Source of the DNA: Nonomuraea fuscirosea
Lineage (GTDB): Bacteria; Actinomycetota; Actinomycetes; Streptosporangiales; Streptosporangiaceae
NCBI RefSeq assembly: GCF_003001935.1
Contig: NZ_PVNG01000001.1
Coordinates: 310,001-374,000 of the forward strand
Reading direction: 5' to 3'
DNA: 64,000 nucleotides
The translations under genes were made by a program, and so were the position numbers. This document shows positions 15,600-25,862 of the stretch, piece by piece (positions within the stretch are counted from its first letter, which is position 1; each line of letters opens with the position of its first letter). The notes below the pieces were generated by a model. It saw only the letters and a list, made by a program, of their open reading frames with translations. It made no database searches and was not told where the DNA came from.

Positions 15600-16711
15600 G
15601 ACAGTGCCTCCGTGACGGCGGCGTTGTGGAAGGTTCTGCGGACGCGGCCGATCGCGTCCGAGGTGCGCGCCGGGTGCACCCGGTTGGTCAGCAGCACGGC
15701 GAAGAAGTCCAGCTCGGGGTCCACCCACAGGCTCGTCCCGGTGAACCCGTTGTGCCCGTAGGCGGCGTCGGTGAGCAGGTCGCCGCCGCTGCTCAGCGGG
15801 GGCTCGTGCGCCTGCCAGGCCAGCGTGCGGCCGAGCACCCGGGTGCCGGTCATCACGCTCAGCGTGCGCGGCGCGAGCGGGCCGCCGCCGCCCCGGCACA
15901 GCCAGCGGCCCAGCCGGGCCAGGTCGGACACCGTGCCGAACATCCCCGCGTGACCGGCCACGCCGCCGAGCACCTCGGCGTTCTCGTCGTGCACCGTCCC
16001 CTGGACGACCCGGCCGCGCCACGGGCAGTCCTCGGTGGCAGCCGCCCTGGCCCGGTCCCGCTCCGGCAGCACGAAGGTGGTGGCGTCCATGGCCAGGGGC
16101 GCGGTGATCCGGTCCCGTACGAGCCGGTCGAGGGACGTCCCGGAGGCGCTCTCCGCGATCAGCCCGAGGATCATGAAGCCCTGGGAGCTGTACTCCATCC
16201 CCGGCTCCGCGCGCAGCGGCAGGTCGACGAGGGCTTCCAGCAGCTCCTCCCGGGTCGGGAAGCGGCGGTAGAGGGGCTGCCGGCCCGGGATGCGCGAGGT
16301 GTGGGTGAGCAGTTCGGACACGGTGATGTCCGCCTTGTCAGTGCCTTCGTAGCGCGGCAGGTGGTGCGCCACCCGGTCGTCCAGGGTCAGCTCGCCCGAC
16401 TCCACCAGCGCCATGACCGCGAGGCCGACGATCGGCTTGGTGACCGAGGCGAGGTCCCACAGGGTGTCCGCGCCGACCGGGTCGCCGTCCCAGCTCAGCG
16501 TGCCGAGGGCGCCGAGCTCGACCGGACCGCCCGAACGGCCCCACGCCCACGCGGCCCCCGAGAACACGCCCGCCTCCCGCGCCCGCGCCAGCACCCGCGC
16601 CGCCGCGCCGGCCGGACTGCCCGCGCCAGGCGTCGAGTCCGTCGCCGTGCTCAGCGCCGGGCCCGGCGATGGACCTCCTGCCGCCGGGCTTGCGGATCGC
16701 GGCACCGTCAT
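15596..16711 (-). CDS. class C beta-lactamase-family serine hydrolase
   Basis: This 371-residue protein is of the penicillin-binding/esterase superfamily. It has the SxxK motif in LASVTKPIVG (about residue 93, nucleophile Ser and Lys), a YSS motif in PGMEYSSQGFM, and a GHNGFTGTS segment near the KTG position. No signal peptide is apparent: the first 40 residues are Ala/Pro/Ser-rich but not hydrophobic, so it is probably cytoplasmic. Relatives are D-aminopeptidases, esterases or peptide amidases. It is coupled by ATGA to both the IclR gene and the amidohydrolase, implying one pathway. Confidence 0.87.
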   Translation of the reverse strand: MTVPRSASPAAGGPSPGPALSTATDSTPGAGSPAGAAARVLARAREAGVFSGAAWAWGRSGGPVELGALGTLSWDGDPVGADTLWDLASVTKPIVGLAVMALVESGELTLDDRVAHHLPRYEGTDKADITVSELLTHTSRIPGRQPLYRRFPTREELLEALVDLPLRAEPGMEYSSQGFMILGLIAESASGTSLDRLVRDRITAPLAMDATTFVLPERDRARAAATEDCPWRGRVVQGTVHDENAEVLGGVAGHAGMFGTVSDLARLGRWLCRGGGGPLAPRTLSVMTGTRVLGRTLAWQAHEPPLSSGGDLLTDAAYGHNGFTGTSLWVDPELDFFAVLLTNRVHPARTSDAIGRVRRTFHNAAVTEALS

Positions 16712-17457
16712 GTGTTCCTCCCCAGCGCCGCCGAGACCCGGGCGGCGGCGGCCACCACCAGCGGGCCGAGCAGCGGCACGTCGTCCTCGTTCAGGTTGAG
16801 GGTCAGCCCCGCCACGCTGACCGCGCCCACCGCCGTGCCGGCCGCGTCGTGGACGACCGCCCCGACGCACCGCACGTTGGTCTCGTTCTCCTCGTCGTCG
16901 ACCGCGTACCCGCGTTGACGCACCCGTTCCAGTTCGGCCATCAGCAGGTCGGGGTCCACGATCGTCCTCGGCGTGTTGCTGATCAGCGGCGCGGTGGCCG
17001 CCAGCACGGCGCGCACCTGCTCCTCGGGCAGGTGCGCCAGGATCGCCTTGCCGATCGCCGTGCAGTGCAGCGCGATCTGCGTCCCGACCCGCGAGGCCAT
17101 CCGGTACGGCTGCTGCGACTCCACCTTGGCCAGGTAGACGGCCGACGAGCCGCTGCGGATCGCGAAGTGCACCGTGTGCGTGGTGTTGCGCTGCAGGTTC
17201 TCCAGGATCGGCCGGACCAGCGTGGTCATGTCGCGATCGGTGAGCGCCGCACCGGCCAGCGCGAGGATGGCCGGTCCCGAGGCGTAGGTGCCGTCGCCGT
17301 GCGAGACGGCGTACCCCTGCGCGATGAAGATCTGCAGGATCCGGTGCACGGTCGTCTTGTTGATGCCGGTCCGCAGGGCGATGTCGGCCAGGCGGCGGGG
17401 CTGATCGTGCCCGGCCAGCGCCCCCAGCACGACCAGGGTCTTCTCCACCGAGTTCAT
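16708..17457 (-). CDS. IclR-family transcriptional regulator
   Basis: This 249-residue protein starts MNSVEKTLVVLGALAGHDQP, with a winged helix-turn-helix (residues 20-60; LADIALRTGINKTTVHRILQ) and the IclR effector domain (75-245; CTAIGKAILAHLPEEQV). It is first gene of the minus-strand operon and divergent from the importer, so it probably controls both and itself. ATG 17457 is used; upstream codons run into the operator region. The effector is presumably the imported compound or a product. Confidence 0.92.
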   Translation of the reverse strand: MNSVEKTLVVLGALAGHDQPRRLADIALRTGINKTTVHRILQIFIAQGYAVSHGDGTYASGPAILALAGAALTDRDMTTLVRPILENLQRNTTHTVHFAIRSGSSAVYLAKVESQQPYRMASRVGTQIALHCTAIGKAILAHLPEEQVRAVLAATAPLISNTPRTIVDPDLLMAELERVRQRGYAVDDEENETNVRCVGAVVHDAAGTAVGAVSVAGLTLNLNEDDVPLLGPLVVAAAARVSAALGRNT

Positions 17458-17504
17458 TGTCACCTGACCCAAAAGCCTTGACGGACATATCCGAAACGAG
17501 CCAT

Positions 17505-17540
17505 ATTCAACCACGTGATACGAGATTTCACCATGTGAAA
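17505..17540. promoter_or_regulatory. paired operator-like palindromes between IclR and importer genes
   Basis: TTTCACCATGTGAAA (17526-17540) is a perfect palindrome with 6-bp arms and a 3-base centre. Twenty bases upstream, TTCAACCACGTGATA (17506-17520) is a degenerate copy; extended by one base each, the two agree at 12 of 16 positions. The spacing equals two helical turns, as expected for cooperative dimers. It lies in the 107-bp divergent promoter region, so it is a strong candidate IclR site. Confidence 0.65.
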
Positions 17541-17564
17541 CGTACGAAAGGGAGGCGGGACCTC

Positions 17565-19118
17565 ATGTCCGTCCGCGAATTGCCGACCCGCCGGGATCTG
17601 TTCAAGCTCGGCGGCCTCGCCGCGGCGGCGCTCTCCCTCGGAGCCTGCGCCAGCACCAAGCCGTCGACCGGCGGCCAGGGCGCCGCCGCGACCGCGCTGC
17701 GGGTCTCGCTGGCCTCTGACGCCACCACCCTCGACCCGCACAAGCAGGGCGACCTGCCCTCCATGAACGTGCTGATCAACGTCTTCGACACGCTCACCGT
17801 CAGGGACACGAGCGACCAGCTCGTCGGCGGCCTGGCCGAGCGCTGGGAGTCGAAGGACGACAAGACCTGGCGCTTCCACCTGCGCGAGAACGTGACCTTC
17901 CACAACGGCGAGCCGTGCGACGCCGCCGCCGTGGCCTACAGCATCGAACGCCTCATCGACCCCGCCACGCAGTCCCCGATCGTGGAGCTGCGCCTGGTCA
18001 CCGGCGCGAAGGTGATCGACCCGCACACCGTGGACCTGGTCACCAAGGAGCCCGACCCGATCCTGCCGGCCAAGCTGTCGCTGTTCGGCGGGGTGATCGT
18101 GCCGCCGAAGTACATCAAGGAGAAGGGCGACGAGTTCTTCGCCGAGCACCCGGTCGGCACCGGGCCGTTCACGTTCGAGCAGTGGCAGCGCGACAGCCAG
18201 ATCACGCTCAAGGCCAACCCGAAGTACTGGAACGGCAGGCCCTCCGTCGAGCAGCTCACCTTCAAGGTCATGCCGGACCCGTCGTCGTCGCTGGCCGCGC
18301 TGCAGTCAGGCGAGCTGGACGTGGTGACCGGCCTGACCCCCGACGCCGCGCAGCAGCTCGGCGACGCGCCCGGGTTCAAGGTCGTCACCTCGCCGGGCGT
18401 GCGCACGTTCTTCGTCTCGCTCGACACCGAAGAGGGCCCGCTGAAGGACAAGCGGGTGCGCCAGGCGCTCAACCACGCCCTCGACGTGGACACGCTGATC
18501 AAGTCGGTGCTCAACGGCGCCGCCGAGCGCACCCCGACGCTCATCCCGAAGCAGGCCTTCGGCTTCGACGCCTCCGTGCAGCCGTTCCAGCACGACGTGG
18601 CCAAGGCCAAGAGCCTGCTCGCCGAGGCGGGACACGCGGGCGGCTTCTCGCTCAAGCTGTCGTCCTCCACCGCCGACAAGGACATCGCGCAGGCCATCTC
18701 CGGCCAGCTCGCCGAGGTGGGCGTCAAGGCGGAGGTGTCGCTGCTCGACCCGGCCACGTTCAAAGGCCGCCTGGTTTCGGACAACCGTAAGGCGCTGGGC
18801 GAGATGTACTTCGTCGGCAACTCCGGCTGGACCATGGACGCCTCCAGCAACCTGCAGTCGTTCGTCCGCCACGACCGCCGCCAGAGCCGCTGGAACAACC
18901 CGGAAGCCGACAAGCTCATCGACACCGAAGAGCAGTCGGTCGACCCGGACACCCGGCAGGAGGCGTTCACCGCGCTGCAGAAGCTGATGATCGAGGAGTC
19001 GCCGTTCCTCTACCTGTATCAGGCGAGCATCCTGTACGCCGTCAGCGACCGGGTCCAGTGGAAGACGAACGCCAACGGCACTCTCGCCATGGCGACCGCC
19101 AAGCTCGCCGGCTCATGA
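17565..19118 (+). CDS. ABC transporter substrate-binding lipoprotein, peptide type
   Basis: This 517-residue family 5 extracellular solute-binding protein has a lipobox in LSLGACAS (Cys about residue 27) preceded by RRDLFKLGG, a possible Tat signal. Family motifs include ATTLDPHKQGD, NVFDTLTVRD and the VTFHNGEPCDAAAVAYSIERL region. It delivers peptides or related solutes to the two permeases that follow. ATG 17565 has a strong AAGGGAGGCGGG site; upstream in-frame codons cross the operator. First gene of a six-gene operon. Confidence 0.93.
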   Translation: MSVRELPTRRDLFKLGGLAAAALSLGACASTKPSTGGQGAAATALRVSLASDATTLDPHKQGDLPSMNVLINVFDTLTVRDTSDQLVGGLAERWESKDDKTWRFHLRENVTFHNGEPCDAAAVAYSIERLIDPATQSPIVELRLVTGAKVIDPHTVDLVTKEPDPILPAKLSLFGGVIVPPKYIKEKGDEFFAEHPVGTGPFTFEQWQRDSQITLKANPKYWNGRPSVEQLTFKVMPDPSSSLAALQSGELDVVTGLTPDAAQQLGDAPGFKVVTSPGVRTFFVSLDTEEGPLKDKRVRQALNHALDVDTLIKSVLNGAAERTPTLIPKQAFGFDASVQPFQHDVAKAKSLLAEAGHAGGFSLKLSSSTADKDIAQAISGQLAEVGVKAEVSLLDPATFKGRLVSDNRKALGEMYFVGNSGWTMDASSNLQSFVRHDRRQSRWNNPEADKLIDTEEQSVDPDTRQEAFTALQKLMIEESPFLYLYQASILYAVSDRVQWKTNANGTLAMATAKLAGS

Positions 19119-20032
19119 TCGGATTCATCGTCAAGAGGGTCGGCCACACCCTGCTCGTGCTGTTCTGCGTGGCCACGGTGGCGTTCTTCATCGTCCGGCT
19201 GGCCGGCGACCCGGTGCAGCAGATGCTGCCGCCCGAGGCCACCATCGAGCAGGAGCGCGCGCTGAGGGCGAGCCTGGGCTTCGACCGGCCGCTGCTCGAC
19301 CAGTACGTCTCGTACATGACCGGCCTGCTCGGCCTGGACTTCGGCCAGTCGGTGTTCTTCCACCGCCCCGCGTTCGAGGTGATCATGGAGCGCCTGCCGC
19401 TCACGATCGACCTGGCCGTGGCCGCGATGGCGTTCACCCTGATCGTCTCGATCCCGGCCGGGATCGTGGCCGCGGTCAGGAGGGGCAGCGCGACCGACAC
19501 CTCGGTCATGGCCTCGGTCCTGGTCGGCCAGTCCACCCCGGCGTTCTGGGTCGGCATCCTGCTCATCCTGATCTTCGCGGTGAACCTGCAGTGGCTGCCC
19601 GCCTCGGGCACCGGCTCGCCGGCCCACCTGGTGCTGCCCGCGATCACGCTCGGCCTCTACTCGGCCGCGATGATCGCCCGGCTGCTCCGCTCGTCGCTGA
19701 TCGACGTGCTCGGGGAGGACTACATCCGCACCGCCAGGGCCAAGGGCCTGTCCGGCTTCAAGGCGGTCACCGCGCACGGGTTGCGCAACGCCTCGCTGCC
19801 GGTCGTCACCGTGGTCGGCCTGGAGGTCGGCAGCCTGCTCGGCGGCGCCATCCTGACCGAGCAGGTCTTCTCCTGGCCGGGCATCGGCCGGCTGACCGTC
19901 GAGGCGATCACCTACCGCGACTATCCGCTCATGCAGGCCACGGTGCTGTTCCTGGCGGCCGTGTTCGTCATCGTGAACCTGGTCGTGGACCTGTCCTACG
20001 CCCTGCTCGACCCCCGCGTGAGGCTGTCCTGA
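19115..20032 (+). CDS. ABC transporter permease, DppB/OppB type
   Basis: This 305-residue membrane protein has an N-terminal helix (MIGFIVKRVGHTLLVLFCVA) and about six membrane segments. The coupling (EAA-like) loop is around DYIRTARAKGLSGFKAVTAH. It pairs with the next permease to form the import channel. The ATG overlaps the binding-protein stop by 4 bp (ATGA). Confidence 0.93.
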   Translation: MIGFIVKRVGHTLLVLFCVATVAFFIVRLAGDPVQQMLPPEATIEQERALRASLGFDRPLLDQYVSYMTGLLGLDFGQSVFFHRPAFEVIMERLPLTIDLAVAAMAFTLIVSIPAGIVAAVRRGSATDTSVMASVLVGQSTPAFWVGILLILIFAVNLQWLPASGTGSPAHLVLPAITLGLYSAAMIARLLRSSLIDVLGEDYIRTARAKGLSGFKAVTAHGLRNASLPVVTVVGLEVGSLLGGAILTEQVFSWPGIGRLTVEAITYRDYPLMQATVLFLAAVFVIVNLVVDLSYALLDPRVRLS

Positions 20033-20886
20033 TGCTCACCGCAACCCTGCGCGCCCTGCGCCGCAACCACGCCGCCAAGGTCGCCGTGGGCGTCATCGCG
20101 CTCGTCGTCCTGGTCGGGGTCTTCGCGCCGCTGATCGCGCCGCACGACCCCAACCTGCAGAACCTGCAGCTGAAGCTGCGCCCGCCGTTCTGGATGGACG
20201 GCAGCGAGCCCGGCTACCTGCTCGGCACCGACAAGCTCGGCCGCGACGTGCTCAGCCGGGTCATGTACGGCACCCGCGTCTCCCTTCTCGTCGGCCTGGC
20301 CGCCACGCTGCTGTCGGGCGTGGTCGGCGCGGCCGTCGGGGTCGTCAGCGGCTACTACCGGGGATGGCGCGAGCAGGTCTTCATGCGCCTGGCGGACGTG
20401 CAGCTCGCCTTCCCCTCGATCCTGCTGGCCCTGGCCATCATCGCGGTGCTCGGCCCGAGCCTGCTCTTCCTCATCCTGGTGCTCGGCCTGACCGGCTGGG
20501 TGTCGTACGCCCGCGTGGTCCGCGCCGAGGTGCTCTCGCTCAGGGAACGCGAGTTCGTCACCGCGGCCAGGGCGATCGGCGACACCGGCCCGCAGATCAT
20601 GGTGCGTCACCTCCTGCCGAACATCGTCGCCCCCCTGGCCACCATCGGCACCCTCCAGGTGGCCGCGATGATCGTCGCGGAGGCGTCGCTCAGCTATCTG
20701 GGGCTCGGCGTGCCGCCCAGCGTCCCCACATGGGGCAGCATGCTCGCCGACGGCCAGCTCTATCTGCGCGGGGCCTGGTGGATCGCGGTCTTCAGCGGCG
20801 CTGCCATCATGATGACCACACTCGCGATCAACGTCACCGGCGACCTGCTCCGCGACGTCGCCGACCCGAAGGCATACCACCGATGA
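20032..20886 (+). CDS. ABC transporter permease, DppC/OppC type
   Basis: This 284-residue second permease has the typical N-terminal segment, LLGTDKLGRDVLSRVMYGTR (about residues 63-82), and the coupling loop EFVTAARAIGDTGPQIMVRH (about 180-199). There are six membrane helices. It overlaps the first permease stop by one base (TGATG). Confidence 0.93.
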   Translation: MLTATLRALRRNHAAKVAVGVIALVVLVGVFAPLIAPHDPNLQNLQLKLRPPFWMDGSEPGYLLGTDKLGRDVLSRVMYGTRVSLLVGLAATLLSGVVGAAVGVVSGYYRGWREQVFMRLADVQLAFPSILLALAIIAVLGPSLLFLILVLGLTGWVSYARVVRAEVLSLREREFVTAARAIGDTGPQIMVRHLLPNIVAPLATIGTLQVAAMIVAEASLSYLGLGVPPSVPTWGSMLADGQLYLRGAWWIAVFSGAAIMMTTLAINVTGDLLRDVADPKAYHR

Positions 20887-22130
20887 ACCTCGCCACCCAC
20901 TACACGTGCGACGACTGCCACGCCACCTTCTCGCTGGACAAGCCCGCCCTCCTCTGCGAGGCGTGCGGCGGCCTGCTGGAGATCGGCTACGACCTCGGCT
21001 CCGCCGACGCCCGCCGGATCACGGACCGGGCCGCCGCCCGCCGCGACCTCGGCCTGTGGCGGTGGGCGGACCTGCTCCCGCTGCCGCGCGGCGCCGAGCC
21101 CCTCCACCTGGGCGAGGGCGACACCCCGCTGATGCCCACGAGGAGGCTCGGCCGCCACGTGGGCCTGCCCAACCTGCTGATCAAGAACGACACCCTCATG
21201 CCCACGGGCAGCTTCAAGGACCGCGGCTTCTCCGTCGCCGTCGGCTTCGCCCGGGCGCTGGACGTCAAGCAGGCGTTCACCTACAGCTCGGGCAACGCCG
21301 GCGCCTCCTTCGCCGCGTACGCCGCCAGAGCCGGCATCGAGGCCACGGTCCTGGTCGAGGACGTGGCCAACGAGTCCAAGATCGCCGCCATCAGCCTCAC
21401 CGGCGCGCGCGTGCTGCGGCTGCGCTACCGCTCCAGCCTGGAGATCTTCGCCGGGGTGAGCGCCCTGTCGGAAGCGGGTTTCTACTGCTTCGTCAACTTC
21501 ATCAATCCCGTGCGGCACGAGGGGATGAAGACGTACGCGTACGAGATCTGCGAGGCGCTCGGCTGGCGCGCGCCCGACGTGATGGTGCACCCGGTCGGCA
21601 CCGGCGGCGGTCTGTACGGCGCCTGGAAGGGCTTTCGCGAACTGCGCGCGCTGGGCCTGATCGACCGGCTGCCGAAGATGGTCGGCGTCCAGCCCGCCGC
21701 CTCGGCCCCGCTGGTGCGCGCGTTCGCCGAGGGCAAGACGGCCGCGGGACGCCACGGCGACGCGAACAAGACCGTCGCCCAGAGCATCGCCGGCGACGCC
21801 CCCATCCAGGGCGGCTCCCGCGTGCTGCGCGCCGTGTACGAATCCGGCGGCCGGGTGGTCGCCGTGGACGACAACGACCTGTTCGAGGCCATGCGGCTGC
21901 TCGGCGAGGAGGGCGTGTCGGCCGAGCCGTCCGCCGCCGCCTCCACCGCCGCCCTGCTGCGCGCCCGCGCCCAGGGCTGGGTGTCGGAGAGCGACACGGT
22001 GGTCAGCGTGGTGACGGGCGGCGCGCTCAAGCAGCCCTCCGCCCTCGCCCAGGCGGCCCGCCCGCCGGCCGGCACCGTCCAGGCCGACCCGGCCGAGCTG
22101 CTGCGCATCTTCAGGGAGGACCTGGTATGA
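20883..22130 (+). CDS. threonine synthase-like PLP-dependent enzyme
   Basis: This 415-residue fold-type II PLP enzyme has an N-terminal zinc ribbon (CDDC and CEACGG, residues 9-30), a PLP lysine in MPTGSFKDRGFSVAVG (about 105), and a phosphate-binding VGTGGGLYGAWKG (about 239). These features occur in threonine synthases and relatives that eliminate or replace at the beta carbon. Its place inside a peptide importer operon, coupled by ATGA to the permease, suggests catabolism of a hydroxy- or amino-substituted amino acid freed from the imported compound and not housekeeping ThrC. That role is inferred. Confidence 0.82.
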   Translation: MNLATHYTCDDCHATFSLDKPALLCEACGGLLEIGYDLGSADARRITDRAAARRDLGLWRWADLLPLPRGAEPLHLGEGDTPLMPTRRLGRHVGLPNLLIKNDTLMPTGSFKDRGFSVAVGFARALDVKQAFTYSSGNAGASFAAYAARAGIEATVLVEDVANESKIAAISLTGARVLRLRYRSSLEIFAGVSALSEAGFYCFVNFINPVRHEGMKTYAYEICEALGWRAPDVMVHPVGTGGGLYGAWKGFRELRALGLIDRLPKMVGVQPAASAPLVRAFAEGKTAAGRHGDANKTVAQSIAGDAPIQGGSRVLRAVYESGGRVVAVDDNDLFEAMRLLGEEGVSAEPSAAASTAALLRARAQGWVSESDTVVSVVTGGALKQPSALAQAARPPAGTVQADPAELLRIFREDLV

Positions 22131-22167
22131 GCGGCGCGTCCCGTCCGAGCCCGGAGGCGATGATCGC

Positions 22168-23142
<975 letters not shown>

Positions 23143-24141
23143 ATGGCAGAGCCACTGCCGCCGCCACTGCCGCCGCCGCTGCTGTCGCTGCGCGGCGTGC
23201 GCAAGGAGTTCCGCTCGAAGGTGGTCGCCGTGGACGACGTCTCGTTCGACGTGCGCCCCGGCGAGACGCTCGGGCTGGTCGGCGAGTCGGGCTGCGGCAA
23301 GACCACGCTGACCCGGCTCATCCTGCGGCTGGTCGAGGCCAGCGGGGGCGAGATCTGGTTCGACGGCAAGGAACTGCTCGGGCTGCGGCAGCGGGAGCTG
23401 CTGTCCGTGCGCGAGGACATGCAGGTCGTCCTCCAGGACCCGTACGCCAGCCTGAACCCCCGCATGCGCGTGGGCGACATCGTCGCCGAGCCCCTGGTCA
23501 CCCACGGCCGGGTGCGCCGCCGCTCGGCCGCCGCCCGCGACCGCGTGGCCGAGCTGCTCGACGCCGTCGGGCTGGAGGCGGGCAGCCAGGACCGGTTCCC
23601 GCACGAGTTCTCCGGCGGGCAGCGGCAGCGCATCGGCATCGCCAGAGCCCTGGCGCTGGAGCCCAAGCTGGTCATCTGCGACGAGCCGGTCAGCGCGCTC
23701 GACGTCTCCATCCAGGCGCAGATCGTCAACCTGATGAAGCGGCTGCAGGCCGAGCGGGGGCTGACGTACCTGTTCGTCTCCCACGACCTGTCGATCATGC
23801 GGCAGATCGCCACCCGCGTCGCCGTGATGAACCTGGGCCGGATCGTCGAGCTGGCCGACACCGAGACGCTGTTCACCGCGCCGCGGCACCCGTACACGCA
23901 CAGTCTGCTGTCGGCGGCGCCCGTCGCCGATCCCCAGGTGGAGCGGACGCGGCGGCGCATCGTGCTCAGGGGCGACCCGCCGTCGCCCGCCGATCCGCCG
24001 TCGGGATGCAGCTTCCGCACCCGGTGCCCGGCGGCCCGCGACGAGTGCGCGCACACCCGCCCGCCGCTGGCCGCCCAGGAGGACCCCGGCCACACGGCCG
24101 CCTGCCTCTTCCCGGTCGCGGACGCCTCGGCCCTCGTCTGA
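23143..24141 (+). CDS. ABC transporter ATP-binding protein, DppF/OppF type
   Basis: This 332-residue second ATPase starts directly after the previous stop, with GAAGGGAG as ribosome site. Walker [11 protein letters not shown], signature [12 protein letters not shown], Walker [13 protein letters not shown], and the C-terminal [14 protein letters not shown] segment are present. The N-terminus has a Pro-Leu repeat ([12 protein letters not shown]). Last gene of the importer operon; the coding end runs into a 29-bp tandem repeat array. Confidence 0.94.
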   Translation: MAEPLPPPLPPPLLSLRGVRKEFRSKVVAVDDVSFDVRPGETLGLVGESGCGKTTLTRLILRLVEASGGEIWFDGKELLGLRQRELLSVREDMQVVLQDPYASLNPRMRVGDIVAEPLVTHGRVRRRSAAARDRVAELLDAVGLEAGSQDRFPHEFSGGQRQRIGIARALALEPKLVICDEPVSALDVSIQAQIVNLMKRLQAERGLTYLFVSHDLSIMRQIATRVAVMNLGRIVELADTETLFTAPRHPYTHSLLSAAPVADPQVERTRRRIVLRGDPPSPADPPSGCSFRTRCPAARDECAHTRPPLAAQEDPGHTAACLFPVADASALV

Positions 24142-24278
24142 CCGGGCTCCGGATCTCCGGCCTGGTCTGACCGGGCTCCGGATCTCCGGCCTGGTCTGAC
24201 CGGGCTCCGGACCTCCGGCCTGGTCCGACCCGGCTCCGGATCTCCGGGCCTCGTCCGACCCTGCGCCGGGATTTCCGG
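24132..24278. repeat. 29-bp tandem repeat, about five copies
   Basis: Units start at 24132, 24161, 24190, 24219 and 24249, with core GGTCTGACCGGGCTCCGGAT. The first three are nearly identical and the last two diverge. The first unit overlaps the end of the OppF-type gene, so the array probably grew from the gene's own 3' end. The rest of the intergenic stretch to 24453 holds only a terminator hairpin and no gene that I can support. Confidence 0.92.
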
Positions 24279-24292
24279 CCCTGGAACGGCGG

Positions 24293-24331
24293 AGCGCCCC
24301 GCCGCACGGGCTCCGTGTGCGGCGGGGCGCT
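24293..24331. terminator. strong hairpin between convergent operons
   Basis: AGCGCCCCGCCGCAC (24293-24307) pairs perfectly with GTGCGGCGGGGCGCT (24317-24331) around a 9-base loop. The 15-bp GC stem between convergent genes suits a bidirectional terminator. Confidence 0.85.
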
Positions 24332-24453
24332 GGTCGCGACCGGGGTTTGGCCGGAGTCACCCCGTCGCGGCGGCCGACCGGCTGACCAGGCCGGTTCGGC
24401 CGGAACGGCCGTCGGCGGGCACGGGACAGAACCGTCCCCGCCACGGCCTCGAC

Positions 24454-25701
24454 TCAGCCGAGGAAGACGTAGTCGGCCCCGTACGGGACGCTCACCTCGG
24501 CGCCCGGCTCGCAGGCGCCGGCGGGGGCGACGCCGCCCGTGGTGTTCAGCCGCAGGATCTGCGTGGCCTGCGCCAGCAGCCCGGCGCCCGCGCCCGCCTG
24601 CGTGGCGTCGAGGACCAGCTCGGGAATGTGCGCGCCGTTCGGCGTCCTGGAGAACACCGCGCCGCGCACCGCGCTGCCGTCGGGGGCGACCCACTGCGGC
24701 GGCCCGGAGGCGGGCGTGACGAACGTGTGCTCGATGCCGCGCTTGAGCGTGGCCGTCACGCCGAGCTGGGTGAAGCCGTAGCCGCCCGCAGGAAGCTCCG
24801 TGCAGGCGTAGATCTGGCTGCCGCGCAGCACCTCGGCGGTGAATCCGCGCGGATGGGTGAAGGCCGCGCCCGACAGCCGGGCCGCCGCCCTGCCGTCGCC
24901 GGATTCGGCGGTGCGCAGGTCGGCGTGGTATCCGCCGGGGCCGGCGGCGAGGTGCTTGGCCACCTTCGGGGCGACCGGCGTCTCCCCGGTGACGCCGGTC
25001 ACGTTCGCGGGCAGGCCCCGGGGGACGGTGAACAGCTCCGCCGCCACGGCGCCGTGCCGTCCCGGCGCGCCCTTGTGCAGGTGCCCGGCCGTCACCCGGC
25101 CGAGGCCCGACCAGGTGACGGTGTAGGCGATCGAGGAGCCGCCGGGACGCAGCCACCAGGTCGCCCGGCCGCCCGCCTGGGTGCCGGTGCTCGCGGAGAT
25201 CGTGGCCTGGTCGCCGCCGTGCAGGACGCCGTTGAGGTCGATCGGCCTGCTGAGCCGGTGGAACTGGCCGCGTACGGCGCCCTTGGGGTGGGCGGCGTCG
25301 GACAGGTTGGCGTAGAAGCCGCCCGGGTTCTCGACGAGCGCGTCCACCACGTCGGCGCTCGCGGTGACGGTACCGGTCACGCCCAGCGCGGAGGCGGGCA
25401 GTGACCCGGGAAGTAAGTCGAGCCGGACGTCGCCCTCCGTGCCCTTGGCGCCCGCGTGCACGCGGCCCGCGGTGGGCACGCCGATCCCGTTCCACCGGGC
25501 CGCGAACGTCACCTGGTTCCCGCTGACCTTGAGCACGACCGTCGAGGCGCCGTCCGCGTCGCCGGGGGCTCCGACCTCGCTCGCGCCACGCAGGCCGGCG
25601 GCGAGATAGACGTCGTCGGCGGCCTGCGCCGGGCTCACGGGCCCCGTGAGCAGCGCTCCCGCCGCCAGCAGCGCGGGAACCAGGATTCTTCGCTTGGACA
25701 T
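24454..25701 (-). CDS. secreted CHRD-domain protein with DUF3455
   Basis: This 415-residue exported protein has a signal peptide (RRILVPALLAAGALLTGPVSPAQA). Two CHRD domains follow (residues 30-150 and 155-280, each with an AGxxHxG motif: AGRVHAGAKG and AGHLHKGAPG). The C-terminal DUF3455-like domain (285-415) contains YACTELPAGGYGF, DGSAVRG and TTGGVAPAGACEPG. CHRD domains are thought to bind metal or act in extracellular matrix settings; the enzymatic role is unknown. The gene sits alone between a terminator and the sigma/anti-sigma operon and could be a target of that sigma factor (inference). Confidence 0.85.
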   Translation of the reverse strand: MSKRRILVPALLAAGALLTGPVSPAQAADDVYLAAGLRGASEVGAPGDADGASTVVLKVSGNQVTFAARWNGIGVPTAGRVHAGAKGTEGDVRLDLLPGSLPASALGVTGTVTASADVVDALVENPGGFYANLSDAAHPKGAVRGQFHRLSRPIDLNGVLHGGDQATISASTGTQAGGRATWWLRPGGSSIAYTVTWSGLGRVTAGHLHKGAPGRHGAVAAELFTVPRGLPANVTGVTGETPVAPKVAKHLAAGPGGYHADLRTAESGDGRAAARLSGAAFTHPRGFTAEVLRGSQIYACTELPAGGYGFTQLGVTATLKRGIEHTFVTPASGPPQWVAPDGSAVRGAVFSRTPNGAHIPELVLDATQAGAGAGLLAQATQILRLNTTGGVAPAGACEPGAEVSVPYGADYVFLG

Positions 25702-25821
25702 TACGGCACCTCGTCAAGGACTCTGATATTCCGGTCAGTACGGCAGGCAGTACGCGCCCGAAGCCGGGAAGGTTCACCCCGTCGCGCGGATATTTCGCTA
25801 TTTCTGCCGATAAATCGAGAA

Positions 25822-25850
25822 AAGCCCTCCCACCAGCGGTGGAAGGGCTT
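25822..25850 (-). terminator. rho-independent terminator of the sigma/anti-sigma operon
   Basis: On the minus strand, a 13-bp stem (AAGCCCTTCCACC with GGTGGGAGGGCTT, one mismatch, 3-base loop) is followed by TTTTC. It lies 13 bases beyond the anti-sigma stop. This is a classical intrinsic terminator, unusual here in having a U-run. Confidence 0.9.
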
Positions 25851-25862
25851 CCCGAGAACCGG

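Noticed and set aside
20883..22130. Housekeeping threonine synthase (thrC)
   Set aside because: It is embedded in a peptide importer operon with 4-bp overlap and has no hom or thrB neighbour, so a catabolic role is more likely.
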